A stretch of DNA of 64,000 bases. Source: Polaribacter sp. SA4-12. GTDB lineage: Bacteria; Bacteroidota; Bacteroidia; Flavobacteriales; Flavobacteriaceae. The stretch is taken from contig NZ_CP019334.1 in assembly GCF_002163675.1 (NCBI RefSeq), positions 1,250,001 through 1,314,000 on the forward strand, read 5' to 3'. Position 1 is the stretch's first letter, and each line of letters opens with the position of its first letter. The notes below the pieces were generated by a model. It ran no database searches and had not been told where the DNA came from. It worked only from the letters and a program-made list of their open reading frames with translations. Positions 35,020 to 53,338 of the stretch are shown piece by piece. The translations under genes and the position numbers were made by a program.

Positions 35020-35129
35020 AAAAGTAAATTTCGCTTTTAAACAATTGATCAATTTAATAAAACCTAACTTCAATAAACGTCGATTCTAAGAAATTAAAAC
35101 AACACATATCTTTCTGAAGTTATCAAAAT

Positions 35130-35159
35130 AAAAGCTCGGAATAATTTCCGAGCTTTTTC
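35130..35159. terminator. Bidirectional terminator
   Basis: AAAAGCTCGGAA pairs with TTCCGAGCTTTT around a TAAT loop. It separates the accessory genes on the plus strand from the convergent 90-residue acidic protein gene. Confidence 0.9.
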
Positions 35160-35170
35160 ATTACTTAAAG

Positions 35171-35443
35171 TTAATCTTCTAAATCATTTACATCAAAATC
35201 ATCATTGTCATCAAAAGAATCTTCATCTTCTACATAATCTTCCATAACTTGTTCTAACTTAGAACTAATTTTAACTAAATACACGGTGTCTTCAGTTTTA
35301 ACCTCAACCGCTTTTATGGTTTCTCCTTTGGCATTTTTAAAGGAAATAATATCGCTATAATCATATCCATCAGGATATTTATCTACCAACATATCTAATA
35401 TATCAGTGGTTAACTTTGCGTACTCTACGATTACTCTTTTCAT
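35171..35443 (-). CDS. Conserved acidic hypothetical protein
   Basis: A 90-residue protein. The N-terminal part (KRVIVEYAKLTTDILDML, then KYPDGYDYSDIISFKN) has an alpha/beta look, and the last 25 residues are almost all Asp/Glu (YVEDEDSFDDNDDFDVNDLED). I recall similar proteins across flavobacteria that are sometimes labelled DNA primase without support; I see no primase motif. It lies behind a strong terminator, as a single gene. Function is unknown. Confidence 0.6.
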   Translation of the reverse strand: MKRVIVEYAKLTTDILDMLVDKYPDGYDYSDIISFKNAKGETIKAVEVKTEDTVYLVKISSKLEQVMEDYVEDEDSFDDNDDFDVNDLED

Positions 35444-35469
35444 TTTATAATAATTTATTCAATTAGTAT

Positions 35470-35620
35470 GAGATTCCTCAATCGTCAAAAAAGACTCATT
35501 TCGGAATAACACTCCGCTTTAAAATTAATATTCAACTTGTTATTTCTAATGAGAAAAGAATGAGCGAAGAGAAATCTCTATTAAGATTCCTCAATCGCCT
35601 AAAAATATCTCATCTGCCTT
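35470..35620. repeat. Short dispersed repeats (AGATTCCTCAATCG)
   Basis: AGATTCCTCAATCG occurs twice in the same orientation, at about 35472 and 35584. Parts resemble the worn 'fix-frame' repeats found between flavobacterial genes. Confidence 0.4.
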
Positions 35621-35699
35621 TCTAAGACATTTTTTGTGATTTTTTAATTATAAGTTAAAAATTAGCAATTCAGCTTTTATAATAAAAACATCTGCGATG

Positions 35700-36680
35700 C
35701 TACATTTCTAATAAATAAGCAAATATTAATGGAGCAACAATCGTTGCATCACTTTCTATAATAAACTTAGGCGTATCAATATCTAATTTACCCCAAGTAA
35801 TTTTCTCATTTGGTACAGCTCCAGAATACGATCCATAACTGGTTGTAGAATCTGAAATCTGACAGAAATAGCTCCAAAAAGGAGTTTCTGGTTTTTCCAT
35901 ATCTTGGTATAACATTGGTACCACACAGATAGGGAAATCTCCTGCAATTCCTCCTCCTATTTGAAAAAATCCAATTCCGTTTTCTGAATTATCTGTATAC
36001 CAATCTGCTAAAAATGTCATGTATTCAATTCCAGATTTTACAGTACTTGCTTTTAATTCTCCTTTTAAAACATACGAAGCAAAAATGTTACCCATTGTAG
36101 AATCTTCCCAACCAGGACAAATAATTGGCAAGTTTTTTTCTGCAGCAGCATACATCCAAGAATCTTTAATATCTATTTCATAATACTCTTCTAAAACGCC
36201 AGAAAGTAATAATTTATACATGTATTCATGAGGTAAATAACGTTCTCCTTTAGCTTCTGCATCTTTCCATATTTTTACAATATGTTTTTGCAAACGTCTA
36301 AACGCTTCTTCTTCTGGTATGCACGTATCTGTAACTCTATTTAGTCCTTTTTCTAATAAATCCCACTCATCTTGAGGCGTTAAATCTCTATAATTAGGAA
36401 CCCGTTTGTAGTGAGAATGTGCTACCAAATTCATAATATCTTCTTCTAAGTTTGCGCCTGTACAAGAAATAATTTGCACTTTATCTTTACGAATCATTTC
36501 TGCAAAAATTTTCCCTAATTCAGCAGTACTCATTGCTCCTGCTAAAGAAACTAACATTTTAGAACCTTTGTTTAATTGTGCTTCGTACCCTTTTGCTGCA
36601 TCTACTAAAGCTGCTGCATTAAAGTGTAAAAAGTATTTTTCTATAAATTCTGAAATTGGTTTTGTATTTGTATTAATCAT
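35700..36680 (-). CDS. Deoxyhypusine-synthase-family protein
   Basis: A 326-residue protein of the deoxyhypusine synthase fold. It contains VSLAGAMSTAELG, SCTGANLEEDIMN, PIICPGWEDSTMGN and the C-terminal SGAVPNEKITWGKLD. Lys298 in WGK corresponds to the lysine that forms the enzyme-imine intermediate in eukaryotic DHS (Lys329 in human). Bacteria lack hypusinated eIF5A, and some bacterial homologues make homospermidine from putrescine or spermidine. It overlaps the GNAT-nitrilase gene by eight bases and ends the polyamine operon. This supports a polyamine aminobutyl-transfer role. Confidence 0.82.
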   Translation of the reverse strand: MINTNTKPISEFIEKYFLHFNAAALVDAAKGYEAQLNKGSKMLVSLAGAMSTAELGKIFAEMIRKDKVQIISCTGANLEEDIMNLVAHSHYKRVPNYRDLTPQDEWDLLEKGLNRVTDTCIPEEEAFRRLQKHIVKIWKDAEAKGERYLPHEYMYKLLLSGVLEEYYEIDIKDSWMYAAAEKNLPIICPGWEDSTMGNIFASYVLKGELKASTVKSGIEYMTFLADWYTDNSENGIGFFQIGGGIAGDFPICVVPMLYQDMEKPETPFWSYFCQISDSTTSYGSYSGAVPNEKITWGKLDIDTPKFIIESDATIVAPLIFAYLLEM

Positions 36681-38217
36681 TTTTAATTTTATTTATCTTT
36701 TTTAATTCAAAAAGATCTGTTCTTCTATCTTTTAAGTTACGTACACTTCCAAATTGATTTAAATCTTTTAATAAGTCTAAATCTACATCAGCAATTAAAA
36801 TCATTTCTGTATTTGTGGTTGCTTCTGCTTTTATTCCGTTTGCAGGAAAAGAAAAATCACACGGTGTAAATACCATAGATTGCGCAAACTGAATGTCCAT
36901 ATTATTTACTTTTGGTAAATTACCAACACTACCCGCAATGGCAACATAACATTCGTTTTCTATAGCCCTTGCTTGTGCACAATGTCGTACTCTAGAATAT
37001 CCGTTTTGTGTATCCGTTAAAAACGGGATAAATAAAATATCCATTCCTTCTTCTGCCAAAATTCTACTTAACTCAGGAAACTCAGAATCGTAACAAATTA
37101 AAACACCAATTTTACCACAATCTGTATCAAAGGTTTTTAACTCATTTCCTCCTTGCATTCCCCAAACTTTAGCTTCATCTGGCGTTACGTGTAGTTTTTC
37201 ATATCTATCTGTGGTTCCATCTCTTTTACAGATATAACCAACATTATACAACAAACCATCTTTTAATTCTGGCATACTACCTGTAATAATATTAATGTTA
37301 TAGGTAATTGCCAACTCAGAAAATTTCTGAACAATTATTGGTGTATATTTTGCCAATTCTCTAATTGCCTCAGATTCTGGAAGATGATTATTATCCGCCA
37401 TTAAAGGCGCATTAAAAAACTCTGGAAACAAGGCAAAGTCAGATCTATAGGCAGAAACTGCATCCACAAAATATTCTGCTTGCTGCATTAATTCTTCTAA
37501 ATCTTTATACAAACGCATTTGCCATTGTATTAAACCTAAACGAACTACTTTTTTCTTTATAACCGCTTTTACAGTTTCTTTTTTATAATACACATTGTCC
37601 CATTCTAATAAAACGGCAAAGTCATTAGAATCTGCATCTCCTTCTATATAGCCTTTCATCACTTTTGAGGGATGAAAATCATTAGAGATTTGAAAGTTTA
37701 AAACAGGATCATGAATTTCTTTACGTTTTACCTTTTCTATGTATTCTTTAGGTGAAATTGAATCTGAATGTTTGTGATAATTAGGAATTCTTCCTCCAAA
37801 GGCGATTCCTCTTAAATTTAATTTTTCACACAATTCTTTTCTATAATCATACAATCTTCGTCCTAAACGTAAACCTCTAAATTCTGGTTTTATAAAAACA
37901 TCTATTCCGTATAAAACATCTCCAGAATTACTGTGCGTACTAAACGTATAATCTCCTGTAATTTCTTTGTATGTGTGATGATCATCAAACTTATCATAAT
38001 CTACCATTAAAGACAAAGCACAACCTGCAAGCTCGCCGTTTATTTTTATAACAACCTGCCCTTCAGGAAATTTTGTAATTAATGATTGTATTTGAGATTC
38101 TTCCCAATAGGTACTTTGCATATTAGAATACACCTCAATCATTGCTTGTTTTAACTCTTGATAATCGTGAATTGTTAAATACTGCAATTCAATATTTTCT
38201 ATATTTTCTATTTTCAT
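36673..38217 (-). CDS. GNAT acetyltransferase / carbon-nitrogen hydrolase fusion
   Basis: A 514-residue two-domain protein. Residues about 5-165 form a GNAT-type acetyltransferase with the acetyl-CoA loop RGLRLGRRLYDYR. Residues about 225-505 are a nitrilase-superfamily amidase. Its Glu-Lys-Cys triad is seen in LFPEFFN, RYEKLHVTPDE and VLICYDSEFPE. Its position between agmatinase and the deoxyhypusine-synthase-like gene suggests a polyamine or carbamoyl-polyamine substrate, but this is inference. It starts six bases after the agmatinase gene ends and overlaps the next gene. Confidence 0.85.
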   Translation of the reverse strand: MKIENIENIELQYLTIHDYQELKQAMIEVYSNMQSTYWEESQIQSLITKFPEGQVVIKINGELAGCALSLMVDYDKFDDHHTYKEITGDYTFSTHSNSGDVLYGIDVFIKPEFRGLRLGRRLYDYRKELCEKLNLRGIAFGGRIPNYHKHSDSISPKEYIEKVKRKEIHDPVLNFQISNDFHPSKVMKGYIEGDADSNDFAVLLEWDNVYYKKETVKAVIKKKVVRLGLIQWQMRLYKDLEELMQQAEYFVDAVSAYRSDFALFPEFFNAPLMADNNHLPESEAIRELAKYTPIIVQKFSELAITYNINIITGSMPELKDGLLYNVGYICKRDGTTDRYEKLHVTPDEAKVWGMQGGNELKTFDTDCGKIGVLICYDSEFPELSRILAEEGMDILFIPFLTDTQNGYSRVRHCAQARAIENECYVAIAGSVGNLPKVNNMDIQFAQSMVFTPCDFSFPANGIKAEATTNTEMILIADVDLDLLKDLNQFGSVRNLKDRRTDLFELKKINKIKND

Positions 38218-38223
38218 CAGAAA

Positions 38224-39162
38224 TTAAAAATCGTCGTCATTATCTTTAAATTTTGATAATTTGCTAAATGCATCTTTAGAATTATCATAATCTTCTTCAT
38301 CTTCCATTTTTGAAGAAAATTTATAGCTTAACATTTTGTAATACAATTTTGCTGCTAAAAAGTCTGAAGATTTTTCTTTAGAATTTGGGCAAAGTTCAAC
38401 CATATCAAAACCGACCACATTACGTTCTGTAAACACTTTTTTTAAGAATTCTAATGTTTCATAGTATAATAAACCTCCTGGTTCTGGAGTTCCTGTACTT
38501 GGCATAATTGAAGGATCTAACGCATCTAAATCAAACGTAATAAAAACATTACCAGTAAGTTGATCTAAAACATCATCCATCCAATCTTCATTTACAGCCA
38601 TATCATGTGCAAAAAACACTTTGTCAAGATTCATTACTCTTTTCTCAGAAACATCCATACTTCTAATACCAACTTGTACTAAATTAGTATTTTCATTTGC
38701 TTCATAAACAGCACAAGCATGATTGCAAGAAGAGCCTTCATATTCTTTTCTTAAATCTGCATGCGCATCTATATGCAACACAGAAATATTATTGAAACAT
38801 TCATTAAATGCTCTAATAGTTCCTATAGAAACGGAATGTTCTCCACCAAAAACAGTCACAAACTTATTTCTGTTGATATATTTTTTAGTAATCTCATGTA
38901 CCTTCTCTACCATTTTCTCTGGCGAAGAATTCTCATAAATTGGATGTGCTAAATACACCCCTTCTTTATAAACTTCAGAATCTGTTTCAATATCATACAA
39001 TTCCATATTTTCTGATGCATCTAAAAAAGCTTGTGGCCCTTTATCTGCTCCTTTTTGCCAAGTACTTGTTCCATCATAAGGAACTGGAATTAATACTATT
39101 TTTGATGTTGGTAGGTTTCCATATTCTTGTGGAATTCCTGCATAGGTTTTATTTGTTGCCAT
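38224..39162 (-). CDS. speB: Agmatinase family ureohydrolase
   Basis: A 312-residue manganese ureohydrolase. The metal motifs are complete: FGGEHSVSIG, HIDAHADLR and FDLDALDPSIMP. Directly after an arginine decarboxylase gene, its likely reaction is agmatine to putrescine and urea. The C-terminus is extended by an acidic tail (SKMEDEEDYDNSKDAF ... DNDDDF) of about 40 residues. It is the second gene of a four-gene operon. Confidence 0.9.
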   Translation of the reverse strand: MATNKTYAGIPQEYGNLPTSKIVLIPVPYDGTSTWQKGADKGPQAFLDASENMELYDIETDSEVYKEGVYLAHPIYENSSPEKMVEKVHEITKKYINRNKFVTVFGGEHSVSIGTIRAFNECFNNISVLHIDAHADLRKEYEGSSCNHACAVYEANENTNLVQVGIRSMDVSEKRVMNLDKVFFAHDMAVNEDWMDDVLDQLTGNVFITFDLDALDPSIMPSTGTPEPGGLLYYETLEFLKKVFTERNVVGFDMVELCPNSKEKSSDFLAAKLYYKMLSYKFSSKMEDEEDYDNSKDAFSKLSKFKDNDDDF

Positions 39163-39190
39163 TTTATTTATTGAAGTATTATACTACTTC

Positions 39191-40627
39191 TTATTTTGTT
39201 AATGCTACTGTATTTTTTTCTTCTTTAACTGGTTCTCCATATCCTAAGATAGAAAGCATTTCACTACTTTTTTGTTGCTCTTTAAATATTCTTGTTGTGA
39301 TATTTCCGTTTTCATCTCTGTCTATGATTAAATGTTTTGGATGCGGAATTAAACAGTGTTGTAATCCTCCAAAACCTCCAACAGATTCTTGATACGCACC
39401 TGTGTTAAAAAAGCCGATATATAATGGTTTTTCTTTTTCAAAAACAGGCAAATAGATTCCGTTTACATGTTGCTCTGAGTTGTAATAATCATCGCTATCA
39501 CATGTTAAACCACCCAATAAAACACGTTCGTATTGTTTATTCCATTTATTAATTGGCAGCATAATAAAACGTTTATTAATTGCCCAAGCATCTGGTAAAG
39601 TAGTTATAAATGAAGAGTTTATCATGTTCCAACGTTCTCTGTCATTTTGTTTCTTTTGATACAAAATCTCATAAATAGCTGCGCCAGATTCTCCCACTGT
39701 AAAGCTTCCGAACTCTGTAAAAATATTTGGCACCTCTACTCCTGCTTCATCACAAGCTTGTTTTATTTGGTTGATAATTTCATCAATCATATATTGATAA
39801 TCATAATCAAAACCCAATGAATTTTTTATAGGAAATCCGCCTCCAATATTTAAACTATCTAAAGTTGGACAAACTTTTTTTAGGTTGATGTAAACGTTTA
39901 AACATTTCATCAATTCGTTCCAATAATATGCGTTGTCTTTGATGCCTGTATTGATAAAAAAATGAAGCATTTTTAAATCTACTTGTTTGTTACCAGCTAT
40001 TTCGCGCTCATAAAAAGAAACGATGTTTTTATAGCCAATACCAAGTCTAGATGTGTAAAACTCAAATTTTGGTTCTTCTTCTGAAGCGATTCTAATACCA
40101 ACATTTATTTTTTTATCTGTTTCATCTAACAATAGATTTATTTCTTCGTAATTATCAATAATCGGAATTACATTTTTGTGACCAGAGTTTATTAAACCTC
40201 CAATATTTTTGATGTATTGATCACGCTTAAATCCGTTACAAATAATAAACGTATCGTCTTTTATTTTACCTTCTTTTTTAAGATTATTTACAATATCTAT
40301 GTCAAAAGCAGAAGATGTTTCTATATGAATATCATTTTTTAAAGCTTCATGTAAAATGTGTTTAAAATGAGAGCTTTTTGTACAATAGCTATAAAAATAT
40401 TTTCCTTTATAGTTATGTTTATTGATACTTTCTTGAAACCAATCTTTTGCTTTATTGATATTTTCTGAAATTTTTGGCAAATAAGTAAATTTTAATGGAG
40501 AGCCATATTCTTCTATTAATTCCATTAAATTAATTCCGTGCCAAAACAATTTATTATTTTCTGTTTTGAATTCTTCCTGAGGAAAATCGAACGTTTGCTC
40601 GACTAAATCTATATATTTTGTGTTCAC
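39191..40627 (-). CDS. speA: Biosynthetic arginine decarboxylase
   Basis: A 478-residue PLP enzyme of the alanine-racemase-fold (DapDC/SpeA) class, converting arginine to agmatine. The PLP lysine is in YSYCTKSSHF, the glycine loop is NIGGGFP, and the C-terminal GGLTCDSDDYY holds the conserved Cys-Asp pair. It is shorter than E. coli SpeA (about 660 residues) but matches the Bacteroidota form. It heads the operon speA-speB-GNAT/nitrilase-DHS-like. Confidence 0.88.
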   Translation of the reverse strand: MNTKYIDLVEQTFDFPQEEFKTENNKLFWHGINLMELIEEYGSPLKFTYLPKISENINKAKDWFQESINKHNYKGKYFYSYCTKSSHFKHILHEALKNDIHIETSSAFDIDIVNNLKKEGKIKDDTFIICNGFKRDQYIKNIGGLINSGHKNVIPIIDNYEEINLLLDETDKKINVGIRIASEEEPKFEFYTSRLGIGYKNIVSFYEREIAGNKQVDLKMLHFFINTGIKDNAYYWNELMKCLNVYINLKKVCPTLDSLNIGGGFPIKNSLGFDYDYQYMIDEIINQIKQACDEAGVEVPNIFTEFGSFTVGESGAAIYEILYQKKQNDRERWNMINSSFITTLPDAWAINKRFIMLPINKWNKQYERVLLGGLTCDSDDYYNSEQHVNGIYLPVFEKEKPLYIGFFNTGAYQESVGGFGGLQHCLIPHPKHLIIDRDENGNITTRIFKEQQKSSEMLSILGYGEPVKEEKNTVALTK

Positions 40628-41254
40628 TTTTACTTTTAAATTAATTGTACGATAAATCCGTCTGAACTAAAACAAAAAAAAGTTTTAGAATAGAAATTAT
40701 AACCCTAATAAAAAGGATGTTATCACTGTAATATTTGCAAGTAAACTACGTGCAACTTTGAGAAAAGCTGCAATTCTTGAAGAATTGAAAATGGAGATAC
40801 CTTAATTTTTTCGTTGCATTTCCAAAATGCCATGTAACTATCATTCTCCGATTGAGAGTTACTTCCGAAATAAGAAAAACGTAACATTTGACTTAAATAA
40901 GTTAATCAAATGTAAATTATTTTTGAATACAAAAAACAAAAGCAAAAAAAAAAATGAAAATATTTTTACTTTTAATTTTTCCTTTAAAACACTGCTATTA
41001 TGGAGGGTAACTATGTACTTTTTAGATGTCAATATATAATTTAATTCTTAAAAAGACTTTCAATTTCTTCTTGTAACCGTATTTTAACTAACCAATAAAG
41101 TCGTGTGTACTTTTAAAAACACACTTTGCGTATTTATAAATTCTCTCTTTTATTCTTTCTGATTATGAATTAAAAAAGAACCTTATGCAGTATAAAAACT
41201 TAATAAAAGCCAATTTTCAAAAAAAAACATAAAAATCACTATATTTAAAAATCT
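40628..41254. other. Gene-free spacer with small inverted repeats
   Basis: The 627 bases lie between the divergent speA and TlpA-like genes. CAATTCTTGAAGAATTG at 40771-40787 is a 7-bp palindrome. GTAACT (40835) and AGTTAC (40857) form another. A 70-codon open frame at 40827 looks random. No clear promoter box was identified. Confidence 0.5.
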
Positions 41255-41746
41255 ATGAAAAAAATTACATTATTATTTATCAGCCTTTTTTTTATGACTT
41301 CTTATGCTCAAGAGAAACGATTATGGGCAAAGTCTTTTATGAATAAAAAAGCACCAGATTTAGTGGTAGAAAAATGGTTAACTAAAGTACCCAATACTAA
41401 AGATAAATTTGTTTTGATTGATTTTTGGGCAACTTGGTGTGGGCCTTGTGTGAAAGGAATTTCAGAAATGAATGCTTTTAGTAAAGAGTTTGCAAAAGAT
41501 TTGGTTGTTATTGGTATTAGTAAGGAGTCTAAATTTAAGATTAAGAGATTTAAAAAGGCTACCATTAAATATTATAGTGCTATTGACACAAAAGGAAGAA
41601 CGAGTAATGAGTTAGAAATTAAAGGGATTCCACATTGTATTATTATTAATCCTGATGGTATTGTTGTCTGGGAAGGTTGGCCACAATTAAATAACCAAGA
41701 ACTTACTTCTAAAGTGATACAAAGTCTTATAAATGCTAATAAATAA
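41255..41746 (+). CDS. TlpA-like thioredoxin-fold protein
   Basis: A 163-residue periplasmic thiol-disulfide protein. The signal peptide covers about residues 1-19 (ending SYAQ). The thioredoxin domain has FWATWCGPC (Cys62, Cys65), VVIGISKESK and the cis-proline loop IKGIPHCIIINPDG. Proteins like this keep envelope or cytochrome cysteines reduced, or defend against oxidation. It stands alone. Confidence 0.85.
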   Translation: MKKITLLFISLFFMTSYAQEKRLWAKSFMNKKAPDLVVEKWLTKVPNTKDKFVLIDFWATWCGPCVKGISEMNAFSKEFAKDLVVIGISKESKFKIKRFKKATIKYYSAIDTKGRTSNELEIKGIPHCIIINPDGIVVWEGWPQLNNQELTSKVIQSLINANK

Positions 41747-41871
41747 CCTGTTTTATTACTAGTTTTTAAATGACTTTAAAAATTTTTATGGTTACTAATT
41801 AATTTTAATATTATTTAAAAATACTTAACCTACAATCAATTACAAACCGTATAAAAGCTGTTTTAAAAACA

Positions 41872-41930
41872 GGTATTAATACCCCCTTTTTGTTTTAAGT
41901 TAAAAATAGTTAATTTTTTCACTACTTTTG
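41872..41930 (+). promoter_or_regulatory. Palindromic operator and -7 box upstream of the LuxR-type regulator
   Basis: GGTATTAATACC (41872-41883) is a perfect 12-base palindrome followed by CCC. TACTTTTG (41923-41930) fits TAnnTTTG, though no TTG lies at the usual -33 distance. The palindrome centre is 45.5 bases before the box. The same arrangement, with 46.5 bases, precedes the giant adhesin gene. The remaining spacer up to 42124 is AT-rich and holds one 20-codon open frame at 41951. Confidence 0.5.
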
Positions 41931-42123
41931 CAATAACCAAAACTATCCAAATGAAACTTTTTTTTAATTACAAGAAACTAAAAACTTTACTTTTTTTAAA
42001 TTTTAGGGCATAATTTTTTATTACTTTTTTTTTGAACCTATTTTTTAATCGTTATTATTTTAAAGATTAAAAATTTAGATAAAAATTGCTACATAAAATT
42101 TAACCATCAAATTATTCCCCAAT

Positions 42124-43632
42124 TTGTATATAAATAATAAAGTACGGTTTTTACTCATACTATTTTGTGTTGTTTTTTTTCAAAAAAACTTCGCTCAAAA
42201 AATTTCTGAATCTCAAAAAATTAAACATGAACAAGTAGATTTCAAGTTGTTATATTATGAAAACAACAATAATGATTTTCATAAGAATGTGCTACTAAAT
42301 GAGTTTAAAGAGATGCCAAAAAGCAATAGCTTTGGTGTTTCTAATGGTGAATACTGGTTTGAATTAACCGTAAATAAATCATTAAAAAACAAAGAACTAA
42401 TTGCCTATTTACCAGTACATAATATAGGTGAAATTGGTATCTATAAATTTGTAGATACTAAATTAGAGTATCTAGTATCTACAGGAAATAATATTGGTAG
42501 AGAAGAAATTCCTGTAGATTATAAGTTTCCTGCTTTTAAAATTAATCCTGAAGAAAACCGAATATTTTATCTGAAAGTAAATTTCCAAAAAGAAGCTAAC
42601 TTTCCTTTAAAAATTATCTCAGAAAAAAAATTTACTTCATATATTTCTAACAAACAAGTAATTAATAGTTTTTATTACGGTACTTGTATTGTAATTATCT
42701 TTTTAAATTTCTTTTTCTATTTAAAGTTAAAAGATAATAGCTACTTATTCTACATGCTGTTTCTTTTGTCTTTAATGATTACTTTTTTATTATATGATGG
42801 TTCTTTAATAAACCTATTTAGAGGAAATTCTTTCTATTATAAACTAGAGTTTTTAACTCATTTCTCTAACGAAATTTGGTTTTTATTATTCTCTATAAAG
42901 TTCTTAGACCTCAACAAAAGACATCCATTAATTACAAGGTTATTTTTTGTTTTTCCAGCATTAGTGCTTGTCTTTTACATATTATATTTTTCTACAAATA
43001 ACTTTGTTTTTTCTGCAATTGGTGATTTTATAGGAATATCTCTATTCCCAATTTTGTGGTTTTTTGGGTTTTATTATCTAAAACAGATACCACATGCACG
43101 TTTTTATGTTTTAGGTTATTTACTAATCGTTCCTTTTGCCGTATTTTTTATTATAGGTTTTCCTTTTGGGTTTTGGGAAGTTCATGGAGAAATGCTCATT
43201 ATAAAAATTGCAAGCTGGTTAGATATTTTTGTATTTACTTATGCTCTTAGCTTTAAAATGGATAATAGTGAATTAGAAGGAAATAAAAAAATAATAAGTC
43301 TACAAGACCATATTGAAAACCCTGAAACTGAATTGCCTTTAAAAAACGAACCTCAACCTAAAGAAACTTATTTTTATCTTTTAAGGGAAAATAAGTTAGT
43401 AATTAATCCGCTTACTTTAAGAGAAATTGACATTTTAAAAGCAATTTTCGAAGGCTTAAATAATACTCAGGTTAGTGAAAAATTATTTATCTCTAAAAAC
43501 ACGGTTAAATATCACGTTCGTAATATTTACAATAAGTTAAACGTGAGCAATAGAAATGAATTAAAAGAAAAAGCATCTTTATTAAAAAAACAACAAAGCA
43601 CTCAAAAACAAATACTTAAGGTAGGTGGGTAG
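42124..43632 (+). CDS. 7TMR-DISM membrane sensor with LuxR-type HTH
   Basis: A 502-residue membrane-bound regulator. A signal peptide (about 1-25, ending NFAQ) is followed by an extracellular 7TMR-DISM beta domain (about 30-175, with GEYWFELTVNKS). Seven predicted transmembrane helices come next (about 185-395). The C-terminal LuxR helix-turn-helix is LTLREIDILKAIFEGLNNTQ ... NTVKYHVRNIYNKLNV (about 437-490). The start is TTG; no in-frame ATG precedes the signal peptide. It lies upstream of the giant adhesin gene and shares its palindrome-promoter arrangement. It is therefore a candidate regulator of that gene and of itself. Confidence 0.82.
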   Translation: MYINNKVRFLLILFCVVFFQKNFAQKISESQKIKHEQVDFKLLYYENNNNDFHKNVLLNEFKEMPKSNSFGVSNGEYWFELTVNKSLKNKELIAYLPVHNIGEIGIYKFVDTKLEYLVSTGNNIGREEIPVDYKFPAFKINPEENRIFYLKVNFQKEANFPLKIISEKKFTSYISNKQVINSFYYGTCIVIIFLNFFFYLKLKDNSYLFYMLFLLSLMITFLLYDGSLINLFRGNSFYYKLEFLTHFSNEIWFLLFSIKFLDLNKRHPLITRLFFVFPALVLVFYILYFSTNNFVFSAIGDFIGISLFPILWFFGFYYLKQIPHARFYVLGYLLIVPFAVFFIIGFPFGFWEVHGEMLIIKIASWLDIFVFTYALSFKMDNSELEGNKKIISLQDHIENPETELPLKNEPQPKETYFYLLRENKLVINPLTLREIDILKAIFEGLNNTQVSEKLFISKNTVKYHVRNIYNKLNVSNRNELKEKASLLKKQQSTQKQILKVGG

Positions 43633-43730
43633 GAAAAACCACCCTAGTGTTTTTAGGAAATTCAACTTTCATTTAACATATTTGTATTTAAGTAAAAAGC
43701 AGGTGCCATAATTCAGTTTTTAAGCACCGC

Positions 43731-43789
43731 GTATTAATACCCGTTTTTAAACAGATTCTTTTTTTAACAGAATTTAACACATACTTTTA
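43731..43789 (+). promoter_or_regulatory. Palindromic operator and -7-like box upstream of the giant adhesin
   Basis: GTATTAATAC (43731-43740) followed by CCG repeats the palindrome before the LuxR-type regulator. TACTTTTA (43782-43789) lies 46.5 bases from the palindrome centre. Both sites are then followed by an AACCAAAAACTA-like stretch. About 240 AT-rich bases of untranslated leader separate the box from the ATG. Confidence 0.5.
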
Positions 43790-44030
43790 CACTAACGAAC
43801 CAAAAACTAACCTAAGTGATCCCTATATTCTTTTAAAATCTTATAAATGAATACACAATTCTTCTAGCTATTTTCTAACAGATTATAAACATCCTACAAT
43901 TATTGAATTAATTGATTTCTAATTTAGATTTAAAAAATTTTATTTCTATTTTTTAATAGGATAAATACGTCCAAAAAATTAACAACAAATATTATCAACC
44001 CAAAATTATTACTAACCAAACTTATCTATT

Positions 44031-53183
<9,153 letters not shown>

Positions 53184-53233
53184 TAATTATTAAACTTTTT
53201 GATAAACTGTAGGGGGTTTATCAATACAAAGAG

Positions 53234-53262
53234 CAGGCTAAGAATTTTCTTAGCCTGTTTTT
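53234..53262 (+). terminator. Terminator of the giant adhesin gene
   Basis: CAGGCTAAG pairs with CTTAGCCTG around a 6-base loop, followed by five T, 51 bases after the stop codon. Confidence 0.88.
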
Positions 53263-53338
53263 ACTTTTTATAAATTAAGTTAATAATAAAAATAATCAAA
53301 CAGTATACATCTAAGGTTACTCTAGTTTACTAATAACC

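Noticed and set aside
40827..41039. 70-codon open frame in the speA-TlpA spacer
   Set aside because: Composition is random (long Lys/Asn/Phe runs from AT-rich DNA), with no motif, signal peptide or promoter; it overlaps small inverted repeats.
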